64,000 nt of DNA from Corynebacterium pseudokroppenstedtii (GCF_019754945.1 NZ_JAEUWU010000004.1:124001-188000), one strand, 5' to 3'. Shown: positions 38,346-48,326, counted from the stretch's first letter. Numbers and translations are program-made. The notes: generated by a model from the sequence alone, not told the origin.

Positions 38346-39602
38346 CTACGAGGTCATCGTGATCAGCGCCGGGTTCATGCCCGACGCCATGAGCTTCCGT
38401 TTGATATCCCCCACTATCGGCTTCGGCCCCGCCAGCAGCGTTTCATGGCCGAGCCACGGGCCGCGCGCCATCACGTCGTCGGCAAGTGAAATCCCCTCCC
38501 GAACAGTGAAATCGCGCGGCGCGACAGCATAGGCGGACATGCGGGCGAACTGGTCCTCCTCCGCATGCACCGTCGACGGATGCACGGTCAGCCAGTCCAT
38601 GGCCGTGTCGAATGACCAGAGTGTCCGGAGTTCGTACAGGTCGCTGGGGTATTCGGCACCGAAGAATAGGTGCGTCTGCGGCGGCGACGGTTTCGACGCA
38701 AGATCGAGGATAATCGCGCGGATCGCCGCCAGGTGGGCACCGTGGGCCACCAGCAATGCGGGGCGTGAGCCGTCGAGAAGGTCAACTGTCATGGATCCAC
38801 GTGCGGCGCCGATCTCCCACACGTCGCCCGGGCGAGTCATGCGGGCGAGGTCAAAAACCAGTGCTGAACTGCGCGTTAACACCTGCTGCCGGGGCCCCTC
38901 AAGCCTGGGTACTTCGAGGTGAAACTCGATCAACCCATCGTCACTGTGCGGGATAGCGGGCGCCAGCCATTTCCGCTGACCCGACGACTGCGGCGCCAGG
39001 ACCGGCACCAACTGCCCGGCGCGGTAAGGAATCGGCGAATCCGCGGCAAGCCGTACGACCGTGATCGCATCGGACCGGTGGTCGACATCCAGGACCGTGG
39101 CACCCCAGCGCACGGGGACTTCGCTATATTCGGCCGCGCCTTCTTCCAGGAGGCCGATGATCTGGCCGGTCGCCATCGCGAAGAGTTCGAATTCTTCCGA
39201 CGTGACCTGCGGCGCGATCAACTCGCGGCCGGCGTCGATGATGGCGTCACCCATTGCGACATAGTCGGGGGCCTCGACGCCAAAACTGCGGTGGTCCTCG
39301 GCGAGGTGTCGGAGAAAACGGCGCGTTCGTCGATCCAGCCCGTTCCCTGTTGCCTGCTTGGCGTAGACGTGCACCAGCGCACGTCGAAAACGAGGTTTAA
39401 GCTGCGACAAGTCCGCCGGAAGACGCCGGATAAAGGAGGGGCGGCGGGCGAAGAGGTGAGTAAATACGGCGTCGACGAAGCTCGATCCGTGAGTTTGAAG
39501 GACAGTGACCACGGGGACCAGGGATGCTTCATGGACTCCGGTGGTGTCGTCGCCATCCTGGGTCACGGAGTCATGGCCGCGCGGCCGGCTACCTTCTATC
39601 AC
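38346..39602 (-). CDS. Globin-FAD/NAD reductase (flavohaemoglobin-like), downstream of hspR
   Basis: A 418-residue protein with a globin-like N-terminal half: the segment LRHLAEDHRSFGVEAPDY puts the proximal-type His at 104. A ferredoxin-reductase-like half follows (FAD region with PYRAGQLVPVLAPQSS, NAD region with PALLVAHGAHLAAIRAI, and a terminal LLAGPKPIVGDI resembling CGP). Flavohaemoglobins detoxify nitric oxide using NADPH or NADH. Here the terminal Cys-Gly-Pro is Ala-Gly-Pro. The start overlaps the hspR stop by 14 nt, so it is probably translated from the dnaJ-hspR transcript. NO dioxygenase activity is inferred. Confidence 0.85.
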   Translation of the reverse strand: MIEGSRPRGHDSVTQDGDDTTGVHEASLVPVVTVLQTHGSSFVDAVFTHLFARRPSFIRRLPADLSQLKPRFRRALVHVYAKQATGNGLDRRTRRFLRHLAEDHRSFGVEAPDYVAMGDAIIDAGRELIAPQVTSEEFELFAMATGQIIGLLEEGAAEYSEVPVRWGATVLDVDHRSDAITVVRLAADSPIPYRAGQLVPVLAPQSSGQRKWLAPAIPHSDDGLIEFHLEVPRLEGPRQQVLTRSSALVFDLARMTRPGDVWEIGAARGSMTVDLLDGSRPALLVAHGAHLAAIRAIILDLASKPSPPQTHLFFGAEYPSDLYELRTLWSFDTAMDWLTVHPSTVHAEEDQFARMSAYAVAPRDFTVREGISLADDVMARGPWLGHETLLAGPKPIVGDIKRKLMASGMNPALITMTS

Positions 39603-40179
39603 GCCTATCCTTTCTACGGCGAGCCCCCGGTTCCCACATCACAACGGCGGTAGACCGAGGCACATGCACAATTTCCCCACGTGACCTGCCGTGTTGAGCT
39701 TCCATGCGAGCCAACCGCTCCCGAAGCTGGTGGTTCTCCGCCTGCAGCTCATCCACCTGAGACTTCAGGTCAATGATCGCCCGTATCCCCGCGAGATTAA
39801 CACCATCTTCGTGAGAAAGCTTCTGTATTTCGCGAAGCATCTCAATGTCATCCGGCGAGTATCGACGCCCACCTCCCCGCGTCCGCTCGGGCGTCACGAG
39901 CCCCATGCGGTCGTAGGTGCGGAGCGTCTGAGCGTGGAGTCCGGTTAGTTCCGCTGCCACCGAGATGACATAAACTTCTTCCCGACGTACCTCGCCCAGC
40001 GGCTGCCGATGTCCTCTGGTGTGGGTTTGCCGAGACGTGTCGCTGGTCGTGGGGTTTTCGCCGCCGCGTGTTCCGGCAGCTCCATCGGTCGCGCTAGCGC
40101 CAGCCCCACGCGTTCCGCCAGCTCCGCCAGCGCTCGAGGAGTTCGTCGTATTGCGTCGTCGATCAGAGTTCGAAGCCAT
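39589..40179 (-). CDS. hspR: Heat-shock repressor HspR
   Basis: MerR-family repressor of dnaK, dnaJ and clpB that binds HAIR elements and is helped by DnaK. The 196-residue protein has a Ser/Thr/Gly-rich extension to about 60, then the HTH (VISVAAELTGLHAQTLRTYDRMG, residues 71-93, followed by GGGRRYSPDDIEMLREIQKL), then a dimerisation coil (about 138-160). It is separated by 3 bp from dnaJ. Its N-terminal extension is long compared with typical HspR proteins. Four HAIR boxes are visible in this window. Confidence 0.95.
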   Translation of the reverse strand: MASNSDRRRNTTNSSSAGGAGGTRGAGASATDGAAGTRGGENPTTSDTSRQTHTRGHRQPLGEVRREEVYVISVAAELTGLHAQTLRTYDRMGLVTPERTRGGGRRYSPDDIEMLREIQKLSHEDGVNLAGIRAIIDLKSQVDELQAENHQLRERLARMEAQHGRSRGEIVHVPRSTAVVMWEPGARRRKDRRDRR

Positions 40180-40182
40180 GAC

Positions 40183-41430
40183 TTACCCCTCCTTCCCTGG
40201 CCAGTTAGCGCGCGGGTCAAAGCCCAGGCGTTTCTCTTCGGCCACGTAACTACGGAGCGCAGAGGCAGCCCCTTCGTCCAGCTTCGGCGGGACCGCCACC
40301 TTCACCGTCACGAGGAGGTCGCCATTCTTCTGGTTGCGCTTCGGCACACCGCGGCCACGAACACGCAGCGTACGGCCGTCGTTAGTGCCCGCGGGGATCT
40401 TGACGCGAACCTTGTTGTCCAGCGTCGGCACTGTGACGACCCCGCCCAACGCGAGCTCAGAAAAGCTAACCGGGACGGTAACACGCAGGTCGTCGCCTTT
40501 GCGAGTGAAGAGCTTGTCCGGGCGCACATGCACGGTGACGAACAAGTCGCCTGCCGGACGGCCGCGCATTCCCGCCTCGCCCTGACCAGCTAAGCGAACC
40601 TTCTGGCCGTCGACAACGCCCGACGGCACACGCACGGTAATCGTCCGAGTGCGGTTGGTCACACCGCTGCCCTTGCAGGCCGGGCAGGGATCGTCGATCT
40701 TCGTGCCCGTGCCGCCACAATCGGAACACGGCCGCGACAACCCGAACGCGCCACGCTTGTCGGACACAACGCCCTTACCATTACACGTCGAACACGTATG
40801 CGGCGACGTCCCAGGTTTAGCGCCCGAACCGTGACACTCCTGGCACGACGAGGGGTTCGTCAAGCGGATCGGCACGGTGGCGCCTTTGGTGGCCTCGCGG
40901 AAATCCAACGTAATTTCCGTTTCGACGTCGGCGCCGCGGAGGTTACGCTGGCCACGGCTAGCGGCAGCAGACGCGCTACCCCGACCGTTGAAGAGGTCGC
41001 CGAGGATATCGTTGATGCCTCCGCCGGACCCGCCGCCGAACAAGTCGGACGCGGAAAAGCCGCTGCCCGTGTCGTAATTGCTAAATGTGGTGCGGAAACC
41101 GCCCGACGACCCGTACTGGCCGCCAAATCCGCCCGAGTTGAAACCGCCATTATTGAAGCCGCTGCCCCCGAAGCCGCCGAGGCCGCCGGAAGCGAGCATG
41201 TCCTTCAATTCGTCGTATTCCTTGCGTTTTTTGGCATCGCCGACGACGGAATACGCCTCGCTGGCTTGTTTAAACCGCTCCTCCGCGGCGGAGTCACCCG
41301 GGTGGCTGTCCGGGTGATTATCCCGCGCGATCTTGCGGTACGCCTTCTTAATCTCGTCCTCGCTGGCGCTGCGAGAAACTCCTAAGTCCTTGTAATAATC
41401 CTTCTCTGCCCATTCTCGTTGAGCCGTCAT
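40183..41430 (-). CDS. dnaJ: Chaperone protein DnaJ
   Basis: Hsp40 co-chaperone that stimulates DnaK ATPase and delivers substrates. J-domain with HPD at 39-41, Gly/Phe-rich linker ([12 protein letters not shown], about 76-130), then four zinc repeats [24 protein letters not shown] and CPACKGSG, and a C-terminal substrate domain. 415 residues, complete. Start ATG 41430. It has its own HspR box at 41699-41719 and is not directly coupled to grpE, being separated by the PTS-type permease gene. Followed by hspR after 3 bp. Confidence 0.97.
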   Translation of the reverse strand: MTAQREWAEKDYYKDLGVSRSASEDEIKKAYRKIARDNHPDSHPGDSAAEERFKQASEAYSVVGDAKKRKEYDELKDMLASGGLGGFGGSGFNNGGFNSGGFGGQYGSSGGFRTTFSNYDTGSGFSASDLFGGGSGGGINDILGDLFNGRGSASAAASRGQRNLRGADVETEITLDFREATKGATVPIRLTNPSSCQECHGSGAKPGTSPHTCSTCNGKGVVSDKRGAFGLSRPCSDCGGTGTKIDDPCPACKGSGVTNRTRTITVRVPSGVVDGQKVRLAGQGEAGMRGRPAGDLFVTVHVRPDKLFTRKGDDLRVTVPVSFSELALGGVVTVPTLDNKVRVKIPAGTNDGRTLRVRGRGVPKRNQKNGDLLVTVKVAVPPKLDEGAASALRSYVAEEKRLGFDPRANWPGKEG

Positions 41431-41698
41431 ATTTGCCTTCTTCCGCTATTTGTCGCTTTGTTGCTTACTCTTGCTTGCTACTGTTGTTGTCTTGTATTGG
41501 TTGGTGTCGTTGGTGCGCTGTGGGGGTGTTGGCCCCTCGCGGTGCCTTCTTGGTCAGCCGTTTCCGGATACTCGGCTGCCCAGCTGACGTCGGAGGTTTG
41601 TGCCCATGGTTCAGGACGCGTGGTAATCGTCGCCGCATGCCAAAATCGCAGGGCAAACTATCACCACCACACACGTGGCTCGCTCACCAACCCTCAAG

Positions 41699-41719
41699 GT
41701 TGAGTCTAGTAGACTTAAC
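41699..41719. promoter_or_regulatory. HAIR element (HspR box) upstream of dnaJ
   Basis: GTTGAGT-N7-ACTTAAC is an imperfect match to CTTGAGT-N7-ACTCAAG, about 270 bp upstream of dnaJ. It indicates that dnaJ-hspR is a separate HspR-controlled unit rather than a read-through part of the dnaK-grpE transcript. The long leader (41431-41698) holds no gene that I can see. Confidence 0.65.
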
Positions 41720-41930
41720 TTTACATTGGGAATAACGGTTTAAACAGGGAAAATATTCCAGGCTCGAGCCACGTTTTCCATGCCGGACGTTGGACCGGCC
41801 CATCTCATGATCCAGTCCTGGAAAAGCGCGGGTGGGGTGCAGAGCAGGCAAATAAAGTGCGCCTGGAAATAACAAAGCCGGCAAGTCGCAAGCCCGAGAG
41901 CCTTGGGACTCGTCCCCCTAAGTGAAACGT

Positions 41931-42060
41931 GAAAACTGCGGGGGTATATGGACGAAAATCGGCCAAAAATTGACCATATACCACCGCAGTTCTCGCATAG
42001 CCCCGCCATATACCACCGCAGTTCTCGCATAGCCCCGCCATATACCACCGCAGTTTTAGG
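41931..42060. repeat. 32-bp direct repeats plus an inverted copy
   Basis: Two identical 32-bp units (41974-42005 and 42006-42037) start CCATATACCACCGCAGTT. A third, partial copy (42038-42060) keeps the first 18 bases. An inverted copy with one mismatch in 20 lies at 41932-41951 (minus strand CCATATACCCCCGCAG). The inverted copy could pair with any direct copy. It sits just after the PTS-type gene (ends 42171) and upstream of dnaJ. No terminal repeats or transposase were seen. Confidence 0.85.
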
Positions 42061-42170
42061 CACTGGACATGGCGGGCAACCTGGTCCCGGTACCCCCCAC
42101 CCCAAAAGGCCATACTCAACGCCCAGCCAGCCCCCACCAACTAAATCCCAGGTTCCTACCCCACAGAGAT

Positions 42171-43310
42171 TTAGTCGAATTTCAGGGCATACATGTCTTG
42201 GTTCGTCATGCCGAGCTTCTTATCGAAAAGCTTGACCGCGAAATACGCCGACACACACGGCACAACCGCGTAAACAAGCACGACAACCAGGATGTTGCGA
42301 ACACTCCATCCCCAGCCCTCGGCATTCAGCGCCGCCAACGGCCCAACCAGCCCGGAAATCCCGAAGCCGGCCGAAATGGGCGTACCTTGCACCCGGAAAA
42401 TGCCCGCCACAATGCCACTAACGCCGCACGCAACTATCGCCGGCAACAGCGCAACAGGCCGTCGCATCATGTTGGCAACCTGAACTTTCGCGGATCCCAC
42501 CACATGTACAAGCGATCCGCCCGGCCCATTCACTTTCCACCCGGCCCACATCATGGTGAACGCAACGGCGCAGCATCCAACGTTCGCCACGCCCGAGGCA
42601 ATACCGGACAGGAAGATAGCGGTGGCAATACCGACCGTCGAAATTGGCGACGCCATCATCACGCCGAAAGCAATGCCCAGGATCAGCCCCATCACGATGG
42701 GCTGCAGATCCGCCGCTCCGACGACGAGGTCCCCCAGCCACTTCGTGAAGACCAGCACCGCCGGATACGTCACAAATTTACCGAGACCACCGGCTATCAC
42801 AATGACCGTCGGGGGAAGCACCAAGATGGTGTAGCTCTTCAGCCTGTCGCCAATGAGGAGAATCATGATGACGGCGAAGGCAGCGGTCAGCCCAGTGTTG
42901 ATCACCAGCCCGGTGCCTTTGAGCTGGAGGATTCCGTCGGAGTTTATCCCCTTAACGACGCCCGACCCCATGACAGCGGAGATCGCGACGGTGGCGGTCT
43001 GAATGTGCGTCATTTTGAATTGCATCGCAACCAGGAGGCCGATGGCGATCGGCAGCATACTGGAGGCGACGGACACCATCCCGATGATTTCCTTCCCCTG
43101 CGGGAACACGGGAAGCAAAGCCTTAAATAGCTCTCCCAACAATGCTTGGGGAACCAATGCCACGACAACGGCAACCGAAATGCCGTTGAGGATATTCATG
43201 GTAAATTCGCCCAAACCCATTCGGGGCGAATACCGCTCCCCTGTCTGAGTGTTGTTAATAGGTGATTCGTCAAGCTGAACACGTTGCTCAGAGGCTGCTG
43301 CTTCTTTCAT
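42171..43310 (-). CDS. PTS EIIC-type membrane protein (PTS_EIIC_2 family)
   Basis: A 379-residue membrane protein with about ten helices. Segments such as GFGISGLVGPLAALN, MASPISTVGIATAIFLSGIASGVANVGCCAV and KGTGLVINTGLTAAFA fit the PTS_EIIC_2 family, which has no obvious fused EIIA or EIIB domain. The transported substrate is unknown. It is positioned between grpE and dnaJ on the same strand, so it breaks the usual dnaK-grpE-dnaJ-hspR order. Start ATG 43310; no clear ribosome site was identified. Confidence 0.85.
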   Translation of the reverse strand: MKEAAASEQRVQLDESPINNTQTGERYSPRMGLGEFTMNILNGISVAVVVALVPQALLGELFKALLPVFPQGKEIIGMVSVASSMLPIAIGLLVAMQFKMTHIQTATVAISAVMGSGVVKGINSDGILQLKGTGLVINTGLTAAFAVIMILLIGDRLKSYTILVLPPTVIVIAGGLGKFVTYPAVLVFTKWLGDLVVGAADLQPIVMGLILGIAFGVMMASPISTVGIATAIFLSGIASGVANVGCCAVAFTMMWAGWKVNGPGGSLVHVVGSAKVQVANMMRRPVALLPAIVACGVSGIVAGIFRVQGTPISAGFGISGLVGPLAALNAEGWGWSVRNILVVVLVYAVVPCVSAYFAVKLFDKKLGMTNQDMYALKFD

Positions 43311-43719
43311 AAAGCTTCCATCATTGGGGAACTAATAACTAGGCGGGGAACTAGTGGCTCACTGCGCGGAGTTAATTGTGAAAGGTGACCATACCAAAAA
43401 GGGACGGTGGCTTCACCCGTTATGCACGACGACCACGCCATGTTTCATGGCAGCCATCGCGGGATCAGCCTCGCGCCTAGGAATTACACCTAAGAATTGC
43501 GCTCCACGCAGACGCCTATATGTACTGCCGACAATTGGGTCAGCTGTGCACATAGTATGCCCGGGACTCTATTTAATTCGCCAGTGAAGGATATTTTGTT
43601 TCAGTAAGCTACTGAGGCTGCAATTCTGCGTATTACGGGCACTACGAGGAGGGCGACGGGGAGAAAGTAGGCACGAGCAACGCGCTGCACTCTTCCAGCC
43701 CCAATGCTAATCAACGCAT
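43311..43719. other. Region upstream of the PTS-type gene, no gene found
   Basis: About 410 bp between the start of the EIIC gene and the grpE terminator. A 77-codon plus-strand frame at 43354-43587 has no family features and no ribosome site, so I leave it out. The region presumably contains the EIIC promoter; no clear element stands out. Confidence 0.4.
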
Positions 43720-43753
43720 GAAAAAGCCCGGGCGGCTATTAACCACCCGGGCT
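43720..43753 (-). terminator. Rho-independent terminator after grpE
   Basis: On the minus strand an 11-bp stem, AGCCCGGGTGG with CCGCCCGGGCT (one mismatch), encloses a 7-nt loop and is followed by TTTTT. It lies about 45 bp beyond the grpE stop, consistent with the end of the dnaK-grpE transcript. Confidence 0.88.
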
Positions 43754-43799
43754 AAAGATAAGGGTTACTCACGATGACCCCTGATCAGGGCCGGCCCAA

Positions 43800-44549
43800 T
43801 TACTCTGGGTCGCCGATCACAACCATCGCGGTTCGTAATACGCGGTCGCCCATTCGGTACCCGGCGCGCAGAACCGTTGCCACGATTTTCTCGTCGCCAG
43901 ATGACATGTCTTGAACGGCCTCGTGGAAGTTGGGGTCGAAAGCGTCGCCTTCCTGGCCAAACTTTTCAACACCCAGATCCGCAATCAGCTTGGTGAATTT
44001 GTCCGAGAAGACCTTCAGTGGCCCTTCCTCTTTCAAATCGCCGTGCTTTTCCGCGAGGTCGAAATCATCCGCCATGGGCAGAAGGTCACTCGCGACTTGC
44101 GCCTTGGCCAGCTCGAATGTGGCCACCCGATCACGCTCAGCCCGACGCCGGTAGTTGGTGTACTCGGCGGAGACTCGCTTCAGATCGGCAGTCATTTCTT
44201 CGAGTTGCTTCTCGACGGGGGACGCGGCACCGGCCCCAGCCGCAGCACCAGCCCCATCATCAACAGGCGTTTGCCCCTCGTCCTGGAGGTCACGGGCAGC
44301 GTCGTCTTCCGCGGATTCGACCGCTACGTCGGGATCGTCTTGAAGACCATCTACTTCAGCGTCGATGTCGTCAAGCTCTTCGGCAACGTTCTCACCGTCG
44401 ACGGCCCCTTCCGGAGCGTCTCCGTCGGGCGTTTCCTGCGCGAGGCGGGCTTCGTCAACCGCAGCTTCAGCCTCGTTGGGGGATGCGCCTTCGGGGTCTG
44501 TGTTGGCCGGCGCACCCGGGTCATCGGGCATGTCGTTGCCTAGACTCAC
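43800..44549 (-). CDS. grpE: Nucleotide exchange factor GrpE
   Basis: Promotes ADP release from DnaK. The 249-residue protein has an acidic disordered N-terminus (to about 105), then the long coiled-coil helix ([29 protein letters not shown]) and the C-terminal beta domain (EDKIVATVL-like [28 protein letters not shown]). Start ATG 44549 overlaps the dnaK stop by 4 nt, so translation is coupled. It is the last gene before the terminator at 43720-43753. Confidence 0.96.
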   Translation of the reverse strand: MSLGNDMPDDPGAPANTDPEGASPNEAEAAVDEARLAQETPDGDAPEGAVDGENVAEELDDIDAEVDGLQDDPDVAVESAEDDAARDLQDEGQTPVDDGAGAAAGAGAASPVEKQLEEMTADLKRVSAEYTNYRRRAERDRVATFELAKAQVASDLLPMADDFDLAEKHGDLKEEGPLKVFSDKFTKLIADLGVEKFGQEGDAFDPNFHEAVQDMSSGDEKIVATVLRAGYRMGDRVLRTAMVVIGDPE

Positions 44550-46414
44550 TTGTCATCATCCTTCTTGTCTTCGTCGACTACCTCGGCGTCAACAACGTTG
44601 GGGTCGGAGTTGTCAGATCCTGCATCGGCACCTGCAGCACCTGCGCCACCGGCAGCTCCGGCGTTAGCAGCCTCGGACTCGTACAGGGACTTGCCCATCT
44701 CCTGAGACTCCGCGGACAGCTTCTCAACAGCGGACTTGATGGCCTCGATGTCGTCACCCTTCAGGGCTTCGTCGACACCCTTGGCTGCTTCCTCAACCTT
44801 GTCCTGGATGTCCTGGGAGACCTTCTCCTTGTTGTCATCGACGAACTTACGGGTCTGGTAGACCATGGACTCCGCAGAGTTGCGAACTTCCTGCTCCTCG
44901 CGACGCTTCTTGTCCTCTTCCGCGTGAGCCTCGGCGTCCTTCACCATGCGATCGATCTCGTCCTGGGACAGGCCAGAACCATCCTGGATCTTAATGGTGT
45001 TTTCCTTACCGGTGCCCTTGTCCTTCGCGGTGACGTGGACAATGCCGTTGGCGTCGATATCGAACGTGACCTCGATCTGCGGGATACCACGCGGAGCCGG
45101 CGCAATTCCACCCAACTCGAAGGAGCCGAGCAGTTTGTTAGCCGACGCCATCTCGCGCTCACCCTGGAAGACCTGGATCTGCACGGAAGGCTGGTTGTCT
45201 TCCGCCGTGGTGAAGGTCTCGGAGCGCTTCGTCGGGATGGTCGTGTTGCGTTCGATGAGCTTGGTCATCACGCCGCCCTTGGTTTCAATACCGAGCGATA
45301 GCGGGGTGACATCCAGAAGCAGAACGTCCTTAACCTCGCCGCGCAGCACGCCGGCCTGCAGAGCAGCACCGACAGCCACAACCTCGTCCGGGTTAACACC
45401 CTTGTTCGGCTCTTTACCACCGGTCAGTTCCTTGACCAGGTCGGTCACGGCCGGCATACGGGTCGAACCGCCGACGAGAACCACGTGGTCGATGTCGGAA
45501 ACGGAGATGCCGGCGTCGGAAAGAACCTGCTGGAACGGCTTACGGGTGCGGTCCAGGAGATCCTGGGTAATGCGCTGGAATTCCGTGCGGGACAGGGTCT
45601 CGTCGAGGAAGAGCGGGTTCTTGTCCTCATCAACCGTGATGTACGGCAGGTTGATGCTGGTCTGCTGCGAGGAGGAAAGCTCAATCTTGGCTTTCTCAGC
45701 GGCCTCACGCAGACGCTGCATAGCCATCTTGTCCTTGGTCAGGTCAATGCCGTGTGAGGACTTGAACTTGTCGGTCAGCCAGTCAACGATGCGCTGATCC
45801 CAGTCATCACCACCGAGCTTGTTGTCACCGTTGGTTGCGCGGACCTCAACAACACCCTCGCCGATTTCCAAGAGGGAGACGTCGAAGGTACCGCCACCGA
45901 GGTCGTAGACCAGGATGGTCTGATCGTCTTCGCCCTTTTCAAGGCCGTAAGCTAGCGCCGCAGCCGTCGGCTCGTTCACAATACGAAGCACGTTGAGGCC
46001 TGCGATCTGGCCAGCGTCCTTCGTTGCCTGACGCTGAGCGTCGGAGAAGTAAGCCGGGACGGTAATAACGGCGTCGGTCACGTCCTCGCCGAGGTAGCTC
46101 TCAGCGTCTCTCTTCAGTTTTTGAAGAATACGGGCGGAAATTTCCTGCGCCGTGTACTTCTTGTCGTCAATATCGACATTCCAGGAGTCGTCGCCGATGT
46201 GGCGCTTGACCGAGCGAATGGTGCGGTCAACGTTGGTCACAGCCTGGTTCTTAGCCGACTGCCCAACGAGCACCTCGCCGTTCTTCGAGAAAGCTACGAT
46301 CGACGGTGTCGTCCGGGAGCCTTCCGAGTTAGCGATAACGGTGGGGTCCCCACCCTCCAAAACGGATACCACTGAGTTCGTAGTACCCAAGTCAATTCCA
46401 ACTGCACGTCCCAT
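44546..46414 (-). CDS. dnaK: Molecular chaperone DnaK (Hsp70)
   Basis: ATP-driven chaperone that folds proteins and supports HspR repression. The 622-residue protein has the phosphate-binding [11 protein letters not shown] at residues 5-15, [15 protein letters not shown] in the second ATPase lobe, and the substrate-binding domain with [15 protein letters not shown]. The disordered acidic tail ends in DEDKKDDDK. Start ATG 46414 has GAAAGGAAACAC upstream. Two HAIR boxes lie upstream. Overlaps grpE. Confidence 0.98.
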   Translation of the reverse strand: MGRAVGIDLGTTNSVVSVLEGGDPTVIANSEGSRTTPSIVAFSKNGEVLVGQSAKNQAVTNVDRTIRSVKRHIGDDSWNVDIDDKKYTAQEISARILQKLKRDAESYLGEDVTDAVITVPAYFSDAQRQATKDAGQIAGLNVLRIVNEPTAAALAYGLEKGEDDQTILVYDLGGGTFDVSLLEIGEGVVEVRATNGDNKLGGDDWDQRIVDWLTDKFKSSHGIDLTKDKMAMQRLREAAEKAKIELSSSQQTSINLPYITVDEDKNPLFLDETLSRTEFQRITQDLLDRTRKPFQQVLSDAGISVSDIDHVVLVGGSTRMPAVTDLVKELTGGKEPNKGVNPDEVVAVGAALQAGVLRGEVKDVLLLDVTPLSLGIETKGGVMTKLIERNTTIPTKRSETFTTAEDNQPSVQIQVFQGEREMASANKLLGSFELGGIAPAPRGIPQIEVTFDIDANGIVHVTAKDKGTGKENTIKIQDGSGLSQDEIDRMVKDAEAHAEEDKKRREEQEVRNSAESMVYQTRKFVDDNKEKVSQDIQDKVEEAAKGVDEALKGDDIEAIKSAVEKLSAESQEMGKSLYESEAANAGAAGGAGAAGADAGSDNSDPNVVDAEVVDEDKKDDDK

Positions 46415-46524
46415 TATCTGTGTTTCCTTTCGTTACATTTGTTGTGCCCGGTGAGGATCATATGGGGTTCACTTACAGTTCCTACCCGTGATCTCACCCC
46501 GGAGCATCTACGTATTTGTGTGAG

Positions 46525-46545
46525 GCTGAGTGAATCAGACTCAAC
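46525..46545. promoter_or_regulatory. HAIR element (HspR box) upstream of dnaK, proximal
   Basis: GCTGAGT-N7-ACTCAAC; arms diverge from the consensus at three positions. It lies about 110 bp upstream of the dnaK start, a spacing compatible with repression of the dnaK promoter. Confidence 0.65.
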
Positions 46546-46591
46546 GACCTGTCACAGTCTGACCCAGAAAGCTCAAGTTTGTCAAGCCAAC

Positions 46592-46612
46592 TTGAGTCTT
46601 AGTCGCTCAACC
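46592..46612. promoter_or_regulatory. HAIR element (HspR box) upstream of dnaK, distal
   Basis: CTTGAGT-N7-GCTCAAC; the left arm is a perfect match to CTTGAGT. The same segment also has CTCAAGTT paired with AACTTGAG at 46572-46597, so the HspR target may be extended. The rest of the gap to 46902 (about 290 bp) holds no gene that I can support. Confidence 0.75.
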
Positions 46613-46902
46613 TTGCGACATTAAATGTAACGAGGACGTACTCAAACTTATTCCACACGACTCAACTTTTCTTATCGGCGCTGGTCAGGATGTTGTTTTT
46701 GATGTGTGGATGTGTCTTTCTGTACGTGTATAACCGATGTATAGCCGACGCCCCGAGCCGACGTTTCTCGCGCGTTCCCGTGTGTATGAACGGCGCTCCG
46801 CGCCTTTCCCAAACACATAACCGACGTCTCCTACGCGCGGTTGAGCCTCCGTGGGAAGGTTTTAGTACGTAACGGAGGATTATCGCCGGCGCCTACCCAT
46901 CA

Positions 46903-47328
46903 TTAACGCGTGTGCTCGTCGAGCCACGCTTTCAAAACGACGGCATGATTAAACACCCGATCTTTCGCGGCAAAGACCAAGATGATGTTTTCCCCCGACG
47001 CTGCCCGCTCGCATAACTCCCCCACCTGAGCAGCCTCCGAATCGGAGTCGGCCTCCGAGCTGTCGCCGTCGTCGCCCGAATCGGTGGCGTCCTTATAGGC
47101 GGCCAGGCGTTCATCCAGCTCAGAGCGATACCTGTCGGCAAATTCGGAAAAGCGCGCTGGATCGTGACCCCAGTCTTTTCGCAGCTCTGGCGAAGGAGCA
47201 AGCCCCTTCAACCATTCATCAACCGGCGCTGTGGCCTTCTTCACGCCGCGCGGCCACAGCCGATCCACGAGGATCCGGGTCCCCTCACCCTCCGGCGGCT
47301 TGTCGTGAATCTTCTCCGTCGTGATCAT
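46903..47328 (-). CDS. DUF488 family protein
   Basis: A 141-residue protein with the DUF488 pattern: RILVDRLWPRGVKKATAPVDEWLKGLAPSPELRKDWGHDPARF near the N-terminus and a later GENIILVFAAKDRVFNHAVVLKAWL. The biochemical role of this widespread family is not settled. ATG 47328 is chosen because AGGAGG lies 7 nt upstream; a longer frame starts at 47358 without that support. A Ser/Asp/Glu-rich insertion (about 103-116) is unusual for the family. Confidence 0.85.
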   Translation of the reverse strand: MITTEKIHDKPPEGEGTRILVDRLWPRGVKKATAPVDEWLKGLAPSPELRKDWGHDPARFSEFADRYRSELDERLAAYKDATDSGDDGDSSEADSDSEAAQVGELCERAASGENIILVFAAKDRVFNHAVVLKAWLDEHTR

Positions 47329-47441
47329 GGCTTTACCTCCTGCGCTCTCATTCCACACTTACGCCTTTTTATCGCGGCCGTAAATGGTTTCCCCTCCACG
47401 CGAAGGGTTTCATTCCACACGTAAAAATTCTGACTGCCCTT

Positions 47442-48044
47442 TTACACACTCTTTCCCCATGCGTAAGCACACCATGCGGCCCAGCCACTCACGAATAACT
47501 CCACCGGAATAGTCACAACGGCGCTGCCAATATTCGGAAACGACGTTGTCACGTCGGCAATCGCGTCGACAAGCAATAAAGCAGCGACACCCCACAAACC
47601 CGCAGCTGCATGAGGCTGACGCTTCAGCACCCACCAGGCGCTTGTCCACAGTGCGGCTATTTCTGCGCAATCCAACGCGATCCAGCCGAGGACGCCGGGA
47701 AATGGCATCGTGAACAGCAGAATTATCATCCACGGAATGAGGGCAGCGCCCATGACAAACAGGATTCCCGCCAGTACACAATCGGCACGACGGCCGGCGC
47801 CTAAATACCTGTGACGCTTTTTCTCGTGTGAAAAGCAATCATGATCCTTATTGAATGCGAATTTACTCACCAGCCATTTTTTAATCGTGGAACTATCAAC
47901 TCGACGGCGAACGCCCGAAGCGTGATGATGGGCCGACGCATGATGGGAACGAAAGGAGCAGTGTTTGGCCACGGACGACACATAGTCGAAGAGATAGCAG
48001 GCGCCCGCGTTCCGGTACATTCTCGCCTTAGACATAGCATTCAC
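47442..48044 (-). CDS. Integral membrane protein, function unknown
   Basis: About 115 C-terminal residues contain four predicted helices (VLAGILFVMGAALIPWMIILL, GWIALDCAEIAALWTSAW, AAGLWGVAALLLVDAIAD, VVTIPVELFVSGWAAWCAYA). The upstream part is His/Arg-rich and unlike the rest; a GTG at 47870 would start much closer to the helices, but neither start has a good ribosome site. I give the full frame. No family recognised. Confidence 0.6.
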   Translation of the reverse strand: MNAMSKARMYRNAGACYLFDYVSSVAKHCSFRSHHASAHHHASGVRRRVDSSTIKKWLVSKFAFNKDHDCFSHEKKRHRYLGAGRRADCVLAGILFVMGAALIPWMIILLFTMPFPGVLGWIALDCAEIAALWTSAWWVLKRQPHAAAGLWGVAALLLVDAIADVTTSFPNIGSAVVTIPVELFVSGWAAWCAYAWGKSV

Positions 48045-48200
48045 CAGACATCGTGTTAACCGATCCCCTTACCTACGTTTGGTAGAAGAAAAATTCACTA
48101 TGCTCCACTCTGAGATAATTCCCAATCTGGATCGCCCAGTGTTGAGTCATGGTGAGTACTGAATTCCGTTGACCATGTAATACCTCACGGACAACCACTA

Positions 48201-48236
48201 CGAGCCCGGAACTAGATCGACTCTAGCTCCGGGCTC
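48201..48236. terminator. Long hairpin after the GlsB-type gene
   Basis: A strong stem, CGAGCCCGGA(A)CTAGA paired with TCTAG(C)TCCGGGCTCG, around a 5-nt loop, about 90 bp past the GlsB stop on the minus strand. No U-run follows on either strand, so it may work as a processing or rho-dependent site rather than a classical terminator. Confidence 0.5.
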
Positions 48237-48326
48237 GTTGAGCATGTACCCGGGCGCTTACTTAAGGCCTTACGCTTACGCCCTTACGCGACGCGGTTGA
48301 AAGCCAACGCCCTACGTTTTTATTAT

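Noticed and set aside
41974..42060. CRISPR array
   Set aside because: Repeat units are contiguous with no unique spacers, only two and a half copies, and no cas genes.
46690..46872. 60-codon frame upstream of dnaK
   Set aside because: Short, without ribosome site or family match; lies in the dnaK upstream region.
47410..47838. Alternative 142-codon frame over the 47442-48044 membrane gene
   Set aside because: Arg/Cys-rich shadow; the other frame has proper membrane helices.
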